DNA of 42,793 nucleotides from Dendronalium phyllosphericum CENA369 (GCF_016056275.1 NZ_JAECZA010000029.1:1-42793), one strand, 5' to 3'; positions 25,301 to 33,565 are shown, counted from the stretch's first letter. Program-made: numbers and translations. The notes: generated by a model not told the origin, from the sequence alone.

Positions 25301-26314
25301 GCGATTGCCCTTACTATCAATCAGTTGACCCCGGACTGTAGCTGTCGAACGTCCATCAGCCGAAATCCGAGACTCAACTGTTTCTACTGTTAATTGCTGT
25401 GGCGCTCCTGTGACTACTACCCGCACCGTCACAGCAGGTTCCGACTTTCCTACTACCTGTGCAGAAATGGTGTTCTCACCTGCTTGTAAAGAGACACCGT
25501 ACCAAGTCTGCGTTACTAAGTTAGTGCTGGCATCAGTTTCTGTTTGTCCTACTAAAGAAGGATCTACCAATATCCCATTCAGCCGCAATTCTATTTGACT
25601 TCCAGCAGGAAATTGCACCTTCACTGTAGTAGCTGGTACATCCATCACGCTCTCAGGAGTTGGACTGAGGATTTGTATTGTTGCAGTTGGGGAAGCAGCA
25701 TCGGCACTTATCGTCTCTCTACGCCCTTCACCCCTGCTTTCTGTTGCTGCTATTTTGCGTAAGCCTCTAGGCAACTCGGTAGCAGTTTCAGGTTGAAAAG
25801 GTTGTATTTCAGTTGTGGTAGTAGTCTGGGGCGAGAAATTTTCCTCAGTTCTTTGTGCTATTTTTCTTAAGCCTCTTGGTAAGAGCGTATCAGTTGCTGG
25901 TTGAAATGATTCTATTGGGTTTGCAGGATGCCGAAGATTCAAAGAATTGCTCGGTGTTGTTGGAGTTACTGGCACAGCCTCTTCAGCACTAGATGGTACA
26001 AATTTCTGATTCTGTGCTGTTGTCTCAATTGCTGAAGTGACTTGAATAGCCTCCCCAGCGCTCAGAAAATTTGGTACGAACTTCTCTTGTACCTCTTTCA
26101 TCCCAGTTGCTGGAAACGTGACAGCTTGTTGGGATTTCACTATCTGAAGTTGTGTTGTATTTGCGGAGTTAGTCTCAGTTTGATTTGGCGCAAGTGGAGT
26201 GTCTGTGGCTTCGGCATGGGCTATAGCTGCATACAAAACAACGCTCAAGGCTCCTGCCATCGCCCCCATCAACTTCAAATTCAAAGTAGTTGCACGGTGC
26301 AGTCTGGGTTTCAT
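22370..26314 (-). CDS. outer-membrane beta-barrel protein with Ig-like periplasmic region
   Basis: 1314 residues. Signal peptide at 1-34 (LKLMGAMAGALSVVLYAAIA, then HAEA). Residues 35-205 are low complexity and contain a duplicated motif LPRGLRKIA (145-153 and 181-189). Two Ig-like modules follow (about 208-302 with PATTVKVQFPAGSQIELRLN; about 305-405 with ADGRSTATVRGQLIDSKGNR, an invasin-like pattern). From about 410 to the end the sequence alternates short amphipathic strands and loops (LVTGVVDLRLGARG, WQWEFYGKYALRNSTSY, LRLAAGYVFGKVDDRDFSGT), as expected of a large outer-membrane barrel. No TonB box or plug is seen, and no POTRA domains. A CNC motif lies at 478-480. The start codon overlaps the stop of the preceding DUF11 gene (ATGA), so it is translated together with it. 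Role: pore, anchor or assembly site for the exported DUF11 proteins (inference). Confidence 0.8.
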   Translation of the reverse strand: MKPRLHRATTLNLKLMGAMAGALSVVLYAAIAHAEATDTPLAPNQTETNSANTTQLQIVKSQQAVTFPATGMKEVQEKFVPNFLSAGEAIQVTSAIETTAQNQKFVPSSAEEAVPVTPTTPSNSLNLRHPANPIESFQPATDTLLPRGLRKIAQRTEENFSPQTTTTTEIQPFQPETATELPRGLRKIAATESRGEGRRETISADAASPTATIQILSPTPESVMDVPATTVKVQFPAGSQIELRLNGILVDPSLVGQTETDASTNLVTQTWYGVSLQAGENTISAQVVGKSEPAVTVRVVVTGAPQQLTVETVESRISADGRSTATVRGQLIDSKGNRSNRDAVVTLIPTAGEFVEKDFKPDQPGFQVEARNGQFTATLRSDLKAQTVRIRAIANDLEAFTQLQFETALRPSLVTGVVDLRLGARGTDYYGSFRDFLRPDKDTRTQLDFHSAVFATGAIGEWLFTGAYNSSRNLNEDCNCDNRLFRTYQFNEQNYPVYGDSSKVDVVTPSIDSVFVRFERSTGIPGTAPDYAMWGDYDTEEFARSSQQFTSITRQLHGFKANYNLGNVQITGFYGNHLEGFQRDTIPPDGTSGYYFLSRRILVPGSENVFIELEELNRPGTVLQRKQLNRGPDYEIDYDRGTLLFREPILRTDIDEVGQVLVRRIVVTYQYDNQESDSNIFAGRVQYNLSRTLNQESWLGATYVQENQGVRDFQLYGADALIALGDKGKLIAEYAHSTNDSDVMGNVSGEAYRLEAEGRITNGIQGRAYYRYADTGFANNATVSFVPGQTRYGAQLTGRLTSTTNARVQYDHEDNFGIAPQPLDTFEELFAPRSEAIPGSQVDNSLTTISAGIQQRLGKATVDVDWIHRDREDRIPTNALSSSSDQLRSRFTYALAKNLTFQAQNELTLSSQEDSVYPDRTILGLNWAAIPGINISLAQQFYTSGQFEGNSITSLSVNGEHKLGSDTTLTGRYTILGGANQLTTQGAIGLNNRWTLAPGLRLNLAYEHVFGNFFGRTAAGQQYAQPFAVGQSASAIGFDSGDSYSVGLEYIDNPQFQASARYEHRTSSGGSNTVISAAATGKISPALTALVRYQQANSSNQKLSGLGDTVNLKVGLAYRDPNDDKFNALLRYEYRQNPATIPDTILLGSGTGSEDHTFALEAIYAPNWQWEFYGKYALRNSTSYLANDLAGTSTVNLAQLRATYRLGYSMDLVGEARWIGQSNYTETGFVVETGYYLTPNLRLAAGYVFGKVDDRDFSGTRSAGGPYLGLTLKLNELFDGFGQQKIPPPQRQESTTLVNRLKNATLARESAIKP

Positions 26315-27930
26315 TTCTTGACTTGCTCCTGGGAGGTGGGGGTGACTGCAAAGTTCATACGTACCAAGCCACTAGGCTCTAAACGCACTAGGCGAGATTG
26401 GCTGTTGCGTTCGCGGAATTTTCGGTTGGGAGCTAAGGTGTAGCCAGGGATGCTGCTAAGGTCTAATACGCCTGTGTGACTTCCTGGTAAGACATTGGCT
26501 ACAGAGAACAAACCATTGGGATCTGTGGTAATGCGGTTGCCGTCTTCTAGATAAATCACCGCATTGGGGACTCCTGGTTCTCCAGCTTGCTGTTCGCCAT
26601 CAAAGTTCTTATCAATAAACACGCGACCAATGATTGTGCCGCAGTCAGAAAGAATTCCCGATCTAATTTTTAATTGGTGGGTTGCCGGGCCGTCTTTGAT
26701 ACTGAAGCGGTTGTCAGCTCGTAGTGCATTGACGATCGCACTATTACGACCAGTACCGCGTTGCGAATCATTCGTTAGCTGTGCAGCGTAGGCAACATTT
26801 AGAACTTTTCCAATGGGAATATTTGTATTTGTGCGAAATGTCACTGTGTTGCCATTGCGTTCGGAGTTAACGGTGACTAACTGACCATTTATTTCTCCTC
26901 GCACAGATTTAGCTAAAAAGTTGAATCCTAAAGGTAAAGTGTCGGTGACAGTGACATTGTTCAAATCAGCATCAGCTAAATTTCTCACCGACAAGCGGTA
27001 GATAACTGTATCTCCAGGTGCAGCAGTAGCGCGATCGCCTGTTTTGACGAGTTGCACCTGAGTTGCTTGACACATATTTGTGGTGAATTCAAAGGTAAAT
27101 AAGTCCAGTCCCACTAATTCTGCATTGGGAACCAAAACAAGTTTGCCCTCTACCTTGGTTTCACCTTGAAGATTGATTGGTTGACCATCTAAAGCAGAAG
27201 CAGTATACCGGATAACACCGTTATTACTCGTATCAGTATTATCAATAATTTGAATCTCGATCCGCCTTTGCTGATAGATAGAATTCTGTGGGGGATTAAC
27301 TACAAAAATGTAGGTTTTACCTGGAGTGGTTTGACCCTTATTCGGATCGAGTAGAAAGTTATAGATCCCAGCCTGATTATTCGTAATGAAGTAAGGGTTA
27401 CTATTCTCTATATTTGGCGTTTTGCCGCCAGGAATGTTGTTATTAGGAACATCCGGCAACTCTGTGCGAGTTAGAGAAACCAATTGTCCTAATTCTGTTT
27501 TCGTTGGGTCGTTAGGTAATGGTTCGTATATGCCAACTGAAAAACCTGTATAGTCAGGTAAAACTGCGCCCGCACAGCCTAAAATGCGCCCTAATGGGTC
27601 AACTAATAGGTTCGGAGTCAAATTAATTTGACTAGAAATTCCTTGATATGGAGCATCAGTGGCAGGATTTGTATAAGTATAGGTAGCTTGATTAGTGAGG
27701 TTTAATAGAGGTTGAGCTGCAACTGGACTTTCAGCCTGTTGCGCCTGTGCTGTCGTCGGTGTGGTAGTATACAACATACTTCCCAGCAAAACTACTGCTG
27801 TTAGTCGTTGACACAAGCTACCAATAAAATTATTCTGCTTTTGTTTTTCAGCATGGAGCGCTGAACTTATCTCCTCTGAAATATCTTTTTTTTTGTTAAT
27901 AAAAGCACTTTTAAAAATGTGAAAATACAT
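26311..27930 (-). CDS. exported DUF11 plus SdrD B-like protein, 539 aa
   Basis: 539 residues. The N terminus is long (about 35 charged residues) before the signal helix LTAVVLLGSMLYTTTPTTAQ with cleavage after AQAQQA. Then a domain of ~230 residues with NLTNQATYTYTNPATDAPYQ, a theme shared with the 863-aa protein. A DUF11 module lies at about 293-390 (TAAPGDTVIYRLSVRNLADA, VTVTDTLPLGFNFL). A C-terminal Cna B/SdrD-type module (about 435-510) reads IIGRVFIDKNFDGEQQAGEP, GVPNAVIYLEDGNRITTDPN and GLFSVANVLPG. Such B-repeats form rigid stalks. The stop TGA overlaps the ATG of the beta-barrel gene, so the two are coupled at translation. The 5' gap of 102 nt to the previous gene carries a hairpin. 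Confidence 0.85.
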   Translation of the reverse strand: MYFHIFKSAFINKKKDISEEISSALHAEKQKQNNFIGSLCQRLTAVVLLGSMLYTTTPTTAQAQQAESPVAAQPLLNLTNQATYTYTNPATDAPYQGISSQINLTPNLLVDPLGRILGCAGAVLPDYTGFSVGIYEPLPNDPTKTELGQLVSLTRTELPDVPNNNIPGGKTPNIENSNPYFITNNQAGIYNFLLDPNKGQTTPGKTYIFVVNPPQNSIYQQRRIEIQIIDNTDTSNNGVIRYTASALDGQPINLQGETKVEGKLVLVPNAELVGLDLFTFEFTTNMCQATQVQLVKTGDRATAAPGDTVIYRLSVRNLADADLNNVTVTDTLPLGFNFLAKSVRGEINGQLVTVNSERNGNTVTFRTNTNIPIGKVLNVAYAAQLTNDSQRGTGRNSAIVNALRADNRFSIKDGPATHQLKIRSGILSDCGTIIGRVFIDKNFDGEQQAGEPGVPNAVIYLEDGNRITTDPNGLFSVANVLPGSHTGVLDLSSIPGYTLAPNRKFRERNSQSRLVRLEPSGLVRMNFAVTPTSQEQVKK

Positions 27931-27950
27931 AGATGCTAAATTGCCTTACT

Positions 27951-27973
27951 CCCCTTCTCTATTAGGGAAGGGG
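27951..27973. repeat. palindromic element inside the surface operon
   Basis: CCCCTTC and GAAGGGG form a 7-bp stem around TCTATTAGG, followed by GGTTGGAGGTGAGG. Similar CCCTT..AAGGG palindromes are scattered through cyanobacterial genomes. It lies in the only gap of more than 30 nt within the operon, so it could stabilise or terminate part of the transcript. Confidence 0.55.
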
Positions 27974-28032
27974 GTTGGAGGTGAGGTTTATATTTCGTGT
28001 TGAATACAACTGAGAATCACTTATGGCGTAAA

Positions 28033-28602
28033 TCAGCGCACTTGGGTTTGATAAGTTGCTTTGAGCGTTGTTTTCACCGCCACTAATGGAACCTGTAAGC
28101 GGATGTTAGTATAAGCACTGGCTGGTGCTGGTTGAGTTTCCACTTTGCCGTTAGGGAGGGTGACTTTAACAGTGGGATTTTCTACGAAACTGCGTCCGCC
28201 ATCAATGCTATAAGTAATTTTGGCATCATTAGTTACACTTACAGACTTCAGCACGTATACCATTTGTTTGGAAATGGGTTGATTGAGAGTCAAATTCTTG
28301 ACTGGGCGATCGCTCTTATTTTCACTAGTCAAGGTATAGCGCAGCACATCTCCTGGCTGTACCACAGCTTGACCTTTCAGAGGTTGCCAATTCTTGCTTT
28401 GCTTGCCCTGGCGATCTTTGACCACTACTTGCTTTTCTGCTTCCAAGCGCAATTGTATTTGCGGTTGACTTTTGATATTTTGGGCAGTTGCACTTTTCGA
28501 CTGCCATAAAGAAGGCACTCCTGGTATCTGGCTGACTGTTGAAACTGTGGCAATTAGAGCGATCGCTCCTATACTTGCAATAGAAACACCTTTCATCTGC
28601 AT
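28033..28602 (-). CDS. exported DUF11-like small protein, 189 aa
   Basis: 189 residues: signal peptide (SIASIGAIALIATVSTVSQI, mature part probably after SATA), then one compact domain. It has the DUF11 pattern of a strand-rich Ig-like fold (VVQPGDVLRYTLTSENKSDR, VKNLTLNQPISKQMVYVLKS) followed by SIDGGRSFVENPTVKVTLPN, ending with TLKATYQTQVR. The segment on the display of unfinished signal (SIDGG.SF) matches a phrase in the 863-aa protein (STDGGKTW), so the two are related modules. It lies 26 nt downstream of the 863-aa gene and clearly belongs to the same transcript. Its size suggests an adaptor or subunit rather than a long stalk. No lipobox is seen. Confidence 0.8.
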   Translation of the reverse strand: MQMKGVSIASIGAIALIATVSTVSQIPGVPSLWQSKSATAQNIKSQPQIQLRLEAEKQVVVKDRQGKQSKNWQPLKGQAVVQPGDVLRYTLTSENKSDRPVKNLTLNQPISKQMVYVLKSVSVTNDAKITYSIDGGRSFVENPTVKVTLPNGKVETQPAPASAYTNIRLQVPLVAVKTTLKATYQTQVR

Positions 28603-28628
28603 AACCTCTACAAATTTGCGGAAACTAC

Positions 28629-31220
28629 TTAATTAACCTTGCGTTGGAAGGTAAATGTTCTCAGCTCGCCTGGCGCAACTTTGCCAGTAACGGTGTCTAC
28701 ATACTTCGTGACATCGGTAGTCACTGTGGTTCCAGTTTGGTCAATACCAGAAGTGTTAGCTGGGTTATTACCGCTGTAGAATTGGATGGTTGCAGCCCCA
28801 GAATCTTTAGCCGAACCGACAATATTGCTGGTATCGATGAGACCATTTTTATCGTTGTCTAGTGCCCAATTGTTAGAACCAGCAGGAGTATCATCAGCGG
28901 TTGTGCCGTCTTCAACAATCACAACTTTGTCAGCATTTAAAATTACGTTACCGCTGCCAGCTTGAGGGTCAGAAATATTTTTGTATCGAATCTGGTACTC
29001 AATCATGTTTCCAGGAGCAGGTGTTCTTGGTACATCAGCAACGTTGGCATTGGGATCGATGCCATTGGAAGCTGGTGTAGACTCAAAGTCACCTTGACCT
29101 GTACCAACTGCTGGCCCGGTTCCTTGTAAAACTCGTGACAGTTTCACCAGTTTCAAATAGCCAGTGTATACGCGATCGATAGTGATATTTTGACTATCAG
29201 CTGTACCATCTCCATTCGTATCAATAGAGGCAGTTATATAAACTGGATAGCCAAATTCTTGGTCGCCTGCATAGTCTGGGATGGTATCGGTTGACAGAGA
29301 TGTGTTGGCTGGCAAATCGACTTCTACACCATAATTAATAGTTGCACCAGCAGCAACGTTGGGGATGGAAATTGGTGTACTGGCAGTTGTAAAGGTTCCT
29401 GTTCCTTTATTGTAGGTATAGACAGCAGACTGACCACCATAAGTAACTGTCACCTTTGTACCATCAGGTAAATCGTTGGCATTAGTTGGTTTAGTTGGCG
29501 TTAGCGTAATAGTGCCAGTACTAGTACCATTGTTTTTAATTGTGTTAGTAAATCCAACCGCTGCTGGGTCAAGCTTAGTACCAGGGGGTGTACCAGCAGG
29601 AACGAGAGAAGATTTATTAGTGAAGTCATCATTGGTTAGACCTGATGGGCCTACAGCATCTGGTGCATTCTGCGGCCCGTTGAGTATTGCCGAGGCAACA
29701 GGTGTTTGTATTACGAAAGTGTTTGCCTCACCACCTGTACCAGTACCACTGTTGTTGTTACTTGGGTCGGTTCCTGTTTCTGGACTGGTTGGGTTATTAA
29801 TGTAGCCGTCATCAACGCTGGTAGGCGGTAGAGTATCGGGAATCCCATCATTATTGGTATCTGTACCTGGAGGTGGTGTCATACTGCCTGGAGAGCCGTC
29901 GTAGTTGCTAGGATTTTGGTCGCCGGATTCGTCGTATACTGGGGCGTTAGTACCGGGGGTTTGACCAAATAATTGAGCGATGTTAGCAACGGTCAAAGGT
30001 GAAGTTGCACCAGGTTCAACAACTATCTGAATCGAAAAGCCACTAACTGTTACACCAGGAGCAACAGAAGTAATCGAAGATGGCAAATTGATAAAACCAA
30101 CGCGGGTGACACTACCAAGAGTGTCAGCACCTTTTAAAGGGAAAGTTTTCCAATTAGCTGTATTGGCATCAGTTGTAACTGGGTCAGTGGTGTAAACTGC
30201 TTGCCACCCAGGAGGAGGAGTTGGTGCAACTACTAAATCTGTACCCGCAGGTATTGCATCTGAGACCAATATGTAGGTGGCAGCCGTACCATCAACGTTA
30301 ATGCTTGTACCTACTAGCGGTGCTGGAGTAATACCTTGTCCTGTTGGGTCGTTGGACTCAACTCGTAAACTCAAATCGTAAGTGAGTTTGTCATCTGTAA
30401 TTTGAGCTGTGCCAGCATTGTTGTAAGTACTGCGAGTCTTCAGAATTGTTGCTAAGGTGTAAGTCTTAGCAGTAGAACCAACCTTAATTTGAGCAGTGGC
30501 GCTAGCTTCTCGCGTACCGTTGACAGGCAAACCAGCTACTTCACCAGGAGTACCATCAGGGTTATCAGCGGTATAAACGTCGCCACCATCGGGATTCCGC
30601 AGTTGGTTTTGAGCATTACCAGGAGTATTACCAAGGGTAACGGTAATTACGTCATTGGTTTGAGCGCCTGCCTGTACGGTGACTGGCACGCGTACCAATA
30701 CAGTACCGCCAGGCGAAACCGAGGGTGTGAATACTTCAGTGCTAGTGATATTTTGCCAAGTCTTACCACCGTCGGTGCTGTATTGCAAGTTATTAGCTGT
30801 ACCACCAGGCAATGTACCAGAAACTGTACCCGGCCCAGTTGTTGTAGCTAAGTTAGGAATCCGGAATTGGGTGGGGTCGTTACCTACGTTTGTCAGAGTG
30901 TAGGTATATATTAGTAAATCACCAACTCCAACACTACCACCGTTGCTATCTTCGACACCTGATGCCGAGACAGTAATACCAGCAACTTCTGCTACAGTCA
31001 CAACGACTGTATTAGAGGTAGAATTTATTGTTGTTCCCGGACTATTGGGATCTTCATAGGTCGCAGTTGCTGTGTTGCTAATAGATTGACCAGCAGTTGT
31101 ACCATCAGCTAATACAGGCGCTACAAGTTGGAAAATTCCATTAGCTAATAATGTTGTTGCTACTAAACAACGGTAAAAATTAAATTGTTTACTTTTGGTA
31201 GATTGCTTCGGAAATTTCAT
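28629..31220 (-). CDS. exported DUF11-domain surface protein, 863 aa
   Basis: 863 residues; first gene of the surface operon. The signal peptide covers about 39 residues (CLVATTLLANGIFQLVAPVL, cleavage near LADG). The mature N terminus has SISNTATATYEDPNSPGT, then a DUF11-type module (about 80-195; VGVGDLLIYTYTLTNVGNDP). The rest is a chain of Ig-like modules rich in Thr, Pro, Gly and Asn with few charged residues. A linker near 430-500 is rich in Asp, Asn, Pro and Gly (PPGTDTNNDGIPDTLPPT), which resembles calcium-binding thrombospondin type 3-like DxDxDG loops. It ends GELRTFTFQRKVN, without a sorting motif, SLH domain or membrane anchor. It is divergent from thrC across 690 bp. Probably a secreted or surface filament/stalk subunit. 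Confidence 0.85.
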   Translation of the reverse strand: MKFPKQSTKSKQFNFYRCLVATTLLANGIFQLVAPVLADGTTAGQSISNTATATYEDPNSPGTTINSTSNTVVVTVAEVAGITVSASGVEDSNGGSVGVGDLLIYTYTLTNVGNDPTQFRIPNLATTTGPGTVSGTLPGGTANNLQYSTDGGKTWQNITSTEVFTPSVSPGGTVLVRVPVTVQAGAQTNDVITVTLGNTPGNAQNQLRNPDGGDVYTADNPDGTPGEVAGLPVNGTREASATAQIKVGSTAKTYTLATILKTRSTYNNAGTAQITDDKLTYDLSLRVESNDPTGQGITPAPLVGTSINVDGTAATYILVSDAIPAGTDLVVAPTPPPGWQAVYTTDPVTTDANTANWKTFPLKGADTLGSVTRVGFINLPSSITSVAPGVTVSGFSIQIVVEPGATSPLTVANIAQLFGQTPGTNAPVYDESGDQNPSNYDGSPGSMTPPPGTDTNNDGIPDTLPPTSVDDGYINNPTSPETGTDPSNNNSGTGTGGEANTFVIQTPVASAILNGPQNAPDAVGPSGLTNDDFTNKSSLVPAGTPPGTKLDPAAVGFTNTIKNNGTSTGTITLTPTKPTNANDLPDGTKVTVTYGGQSAVYTYNKGTGTFTTASTPISIPNVAAGATINYGVEVDLPANTSLSTDTIPDYAGDQEFGYPVYITASIDTNGDGTADSQNITIDRVYTGYLKLVKLSRVLQGTGPAVGTGQGDFESTPASNGIDPNANVADVPRTPAPGNMIEYQIRYKNISDPQAGSGNVILNADKVVIVEDGTTADDTPAGSNNWALDNDKNGLIDTSNIVGSAKDSGAATIQFYSGNNPANTSGIDQTGTTVTTDVTKYVDTVTGKVAPGELRTFTFQRKVN

Positions 31221-31908
31221 TGCATTAGTGTAGTTGCTCAGTAGACTGTTATCTTGATGCTGTCAACAGAAATAAAACGCATAATTTGCCTGATGTCTCA
31301 AATACGGGGTGAGGATTGAAGACAATCAGACACAAAAAAACTTGTTTCGCAGCAGGAATTATTGCTTGAAACTGTCAATATATAGCTGTTTTTTCGGTAT
31401 TTTTCGCAGTACGCAACATCTAATTGCGCTCTACTAACTTAGGTTCTAAAAGTTTTTAGTTACTAAGCCTTAAACTGGTGATTTTTTCAAATCAAGAATC
31501 TAATAGTAGAACCTTAAAACGAAGATCGGAGAATTTAAAACAGTTTAATTACTGGTATTAAAATAAATTTATTTTTAGAAAAAATGGTATTGCTGCTTAA
31601 GTACCATACTCATAAAATAAAAATATTTTATACAGAATTACTCAAACTGGAGTTGAGTCAGGAAATTTAATTATACATACTTAAGTGCTTAGTATTAATT
31701 ATGTATATCAGTACAAAAAAAATCTTCTTCTGTAGAGAAAGCTTGTTCTGTACTATTGCCAATACATCAAGCAATTATCTTGATGTACGCTGAGATTTTG
31801 TTTCAGTAAATCAAACCCGACAAATTTTATCGGGTATGTTTGACTAGTATTTTTGCTCGTGTTAGTATGCTTCGGACAGTAGACGGACAAACAGGGAAAG
31901 CGAGATTT
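31221..31908. promoter_or_regulatory. divergent regulatory region with two hairpins before thrC
   Basis: No gene. Close to thrC two hairpins stand in tandem: TACATCAAG-caattat-CTTGATGTA (31763-31787, 9-bp perfect stem) and ACCCGA-caaatttta-TCGGGT (31815-31835). Both would be in the thrC leader if transcription begins further upstream. The 31221-31700 part is very AT-rich and must also hold the promoter of the surface operon. Confidence 0.5.
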
Positions 31909-33213
31909 ATGACTCAGGCGACAACCATACACAATTCAGCAACCACCGCTACCTTTAAATCCTTGAAGTGTAAGGAATGTGGTGCAGAATACGAACTCAA
32001 AGCCAGCAATGTTTGTGAGTTATGCTTTGGGCCGTTGGAAGTCTTGTATGATTACAGCGCTCTACGTCGCACCGTCACTCGTGAAAAAATTCAAGCTGGG
32101 CCAAATTCCATTTGGCGTTACCGTCCTTTTTTGCCTGTTGCAACTGACAATGTAATTGATGTGGGAACTGGTATGACTCCGTTGGTTCGTTCCCACCGTC
32201 TTGCGCGTCGCCTGGGTTTAAACAAGCTTTATATTAAAAATGATGCCGTCAACATGCCCACCCTCAGCTTCAAGGATCGGGTGGTGTCTGTTGCCCTCAC
32301 CCGCGCGCGGGAATTGGGTTTTACTACTGTTTCTTGCGCTAGTACAGGTAACTTGGCAAATTCTACAGCGGCGATCGCAGCTCACGCAGGTTTAGATTGC
32401 TGTGTGTTCATCCCCGCAGATTTAGAAGCAGGTAAGATTCTGGGTAGCTTGATCTACAGTCCCACCTTGATGGCAGTCAAAGGCAATTACGATCAGGTAA
32501 ATCGTCTCTGTTCGGAAGTTGCTAATACACATGGTTGGGGATTTGTCAATATCAATTTGCGTCCATACTACTCGGAAGGTTCCAAAACTCTAGGCTTTGA
32601 AGTTGCCGAACAGCTGGGTTGGCAATTACCAGATCATATTGTTGCTCCTCTAGCTTCTGGTTCGCTATTTACCAAAATCCACAAAGGCTTCCAGGAATTT
32701 GTCGAAGTCGGTTTGGTAGAAGGCAAGAATGTGCGTTTCAGCGGCGCGCAAGCTGAAGGTTGTTCTCCCATCGCCGAAGCATTTAAACAAGACCGCGACT
32801 TTATTAAGCCAGTGAAACCGAATACAATTGCGAAATCGATTGCGATCGGCAATCCAGCAGACGGAATTTATGCTGTTGAAATCGCTAAGAAAACTGGCGG
32901 TAATATTGAATCAGTTAATGACGCTGAAATTATCGAAGGAATCAAGCTGTTGGCAGAAACCGAAGGCATCTTCACAGAAACAGCTGGTGGTACAACTGTT
33001 GCCGTGCTGAAAAAACTGGTAGAAGCTGGCAAGATCGATCCCGATGAAACTACCGTGGTTTACATCACTGGCAATGGTCTGAAAACCCAAGAAGCCGTAC
33101 AAGGCTACATTGGCGAACCCTTGACTATTGATGCCAAACTCGATAGTTTTGAACGTGCCCTTGAGCGTTCTCGTACACTCGATCGCTTGGAATGGCAACA
33201 AGTTCTCGTTTAA
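31909..33213 (+). CDS. thrC: threonine synthase
   Basis: 434 residues from the preferred start MTQATTIHNS; the frame is open to a TTG at 31840 but the homologous part begins later. Fold-type II PLP enzyme converting O-phosphohomoserine to threonine. An N-terminal zinc-ribbon-like motif has Cys21, Cys24, Cys36 and Cys39 (LKCKECGAEY, VCELCFG). The PLP lysine is Lys122 in MPTLSFKDRVVSVAL. Also visible are CASTGNLANSTAAIAAHAGL (phosphate-binding loop region), VAPLASGSLFTK and ETAGGTTVAVLKKL. It is followed 72 nt later by a ubiquitin-like Gly-Gly protein and, on the same strand further on, by a threonine-aldolase-type enzyme. Two leader hairpins may regulate it. A sulfur-transfer variant using the Gly-Gly protein cannot be excluded. 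Confidence 0.92.
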   Translation: MTQATTIHNSATTATFKSLKCKECGAEYELKASNVCELCFGPLEVLYDYSALRRTVTREKIQAGPNSIWRYRPFLPVATDNVIDVGTGMTPLVRSHRLARRLGLNKLYIKNDAVNMPTLSFKDRVVSVALTRARELGFTTVSCASTGNLANSTAAIAAHAGLDCCVFIPADLEAGKILGSLIYSPTLMAVKGNYDQVNRLCSEVANTHGWGFVNINLRPYYSEGSKTLGFEVAEQLGWQLPDHIVAPLASGSLFTKIHKGFQEFVEVGLVEGKNVRFSGAQAEGCSPIAEAFKQDRDFIKPVKPNTIAKSIAIGNPADGIYAVEIAKKTGGNIESVNDAEIIEGIKLLAETEGIFTETAGGTTVAVLKKLVEAGKIDPDETTVVYITGNGLKTQEAVQGYIGEPLTIDAKLDSFERALERSRTLDRLEWQQVLV

Positions 33214-33231
33214 TCATTAGTCAGTAGTAAA

Positions 33232-33270
33232 TGACAACTGACAACTGACAACTGACAACTGACAATTGAC
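33232..33270. repeat. TGACAAC heptamer tandem repeat
   Basis: Five consecutive 7-nt units (four TGACAAC, one TGACAAT) plus TGAC fill the gap between thrC and the ubiquitin-like gene. This is the short tandem repeat class common in heterocystous cyanobacteria. Confidence 0.85.
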
Positions 33271-33285
33271 TACTAACAACTAACT

Positions 33286-33561
33286 ATGTCTGTAACAGTT
33301 TTAGTTCCTACTGCGCTTCAGAATTTTACTAATAACCAAGCTACCCTCGAATGTAGCGGTACTACCATTGCCGAACTTTTAGACTCCTTAGAAACTAACT
33401 TTCCTGGGATTAAAGGACGGTTGTGTGATGAAGAGGGTAAGCCACGCCGTTTTCTGAATTTGTATCTCAACAGCGAAGATATTCGCTTTTTAGAGGGTAC
33501 AGATACAGCCCTCAAAGATGGCGATGAAGTTAGTATTGTGCCTGCTGTCGCTGGAGGCTGA
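33286..33561 (+). CDS. ubiquitin-like sulfur-carrier family protein beside thrC
   Basis: 91 residues with the ThiS/MoaD/CysO beta-grasp pattern: [20 protein letters not shown], a helix [40 protein letters not shown], then [17 protein letters not shown]. The diglycine end and the [14 protein letters not shown] signature are typical of carriers that are adenylated and thiocarboxylated. The closest pattern is CysO-like: the [15 protein letters not shown] strand matches that group better than MoaD. In mycobacteria CysO feeds a PLP synthase (CysM); here the neighbour is a threonine-synthase-type PLP enzyme 72 nt upstream. A joint role is inferred from linkage and fold only. No E1-like or JAMM protease gene is in the window. 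Confidence 0.85.
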   Translation: MSVTVLVPTALQNFTNNQATLECSGTTIAELLDSLETNFPGIKGRLCDEEGKPRRFLNLYLNSEDIRFLEGTDTALKDGDEVSIVPAVAGG

Positions 33562-33565
33562 TGTA

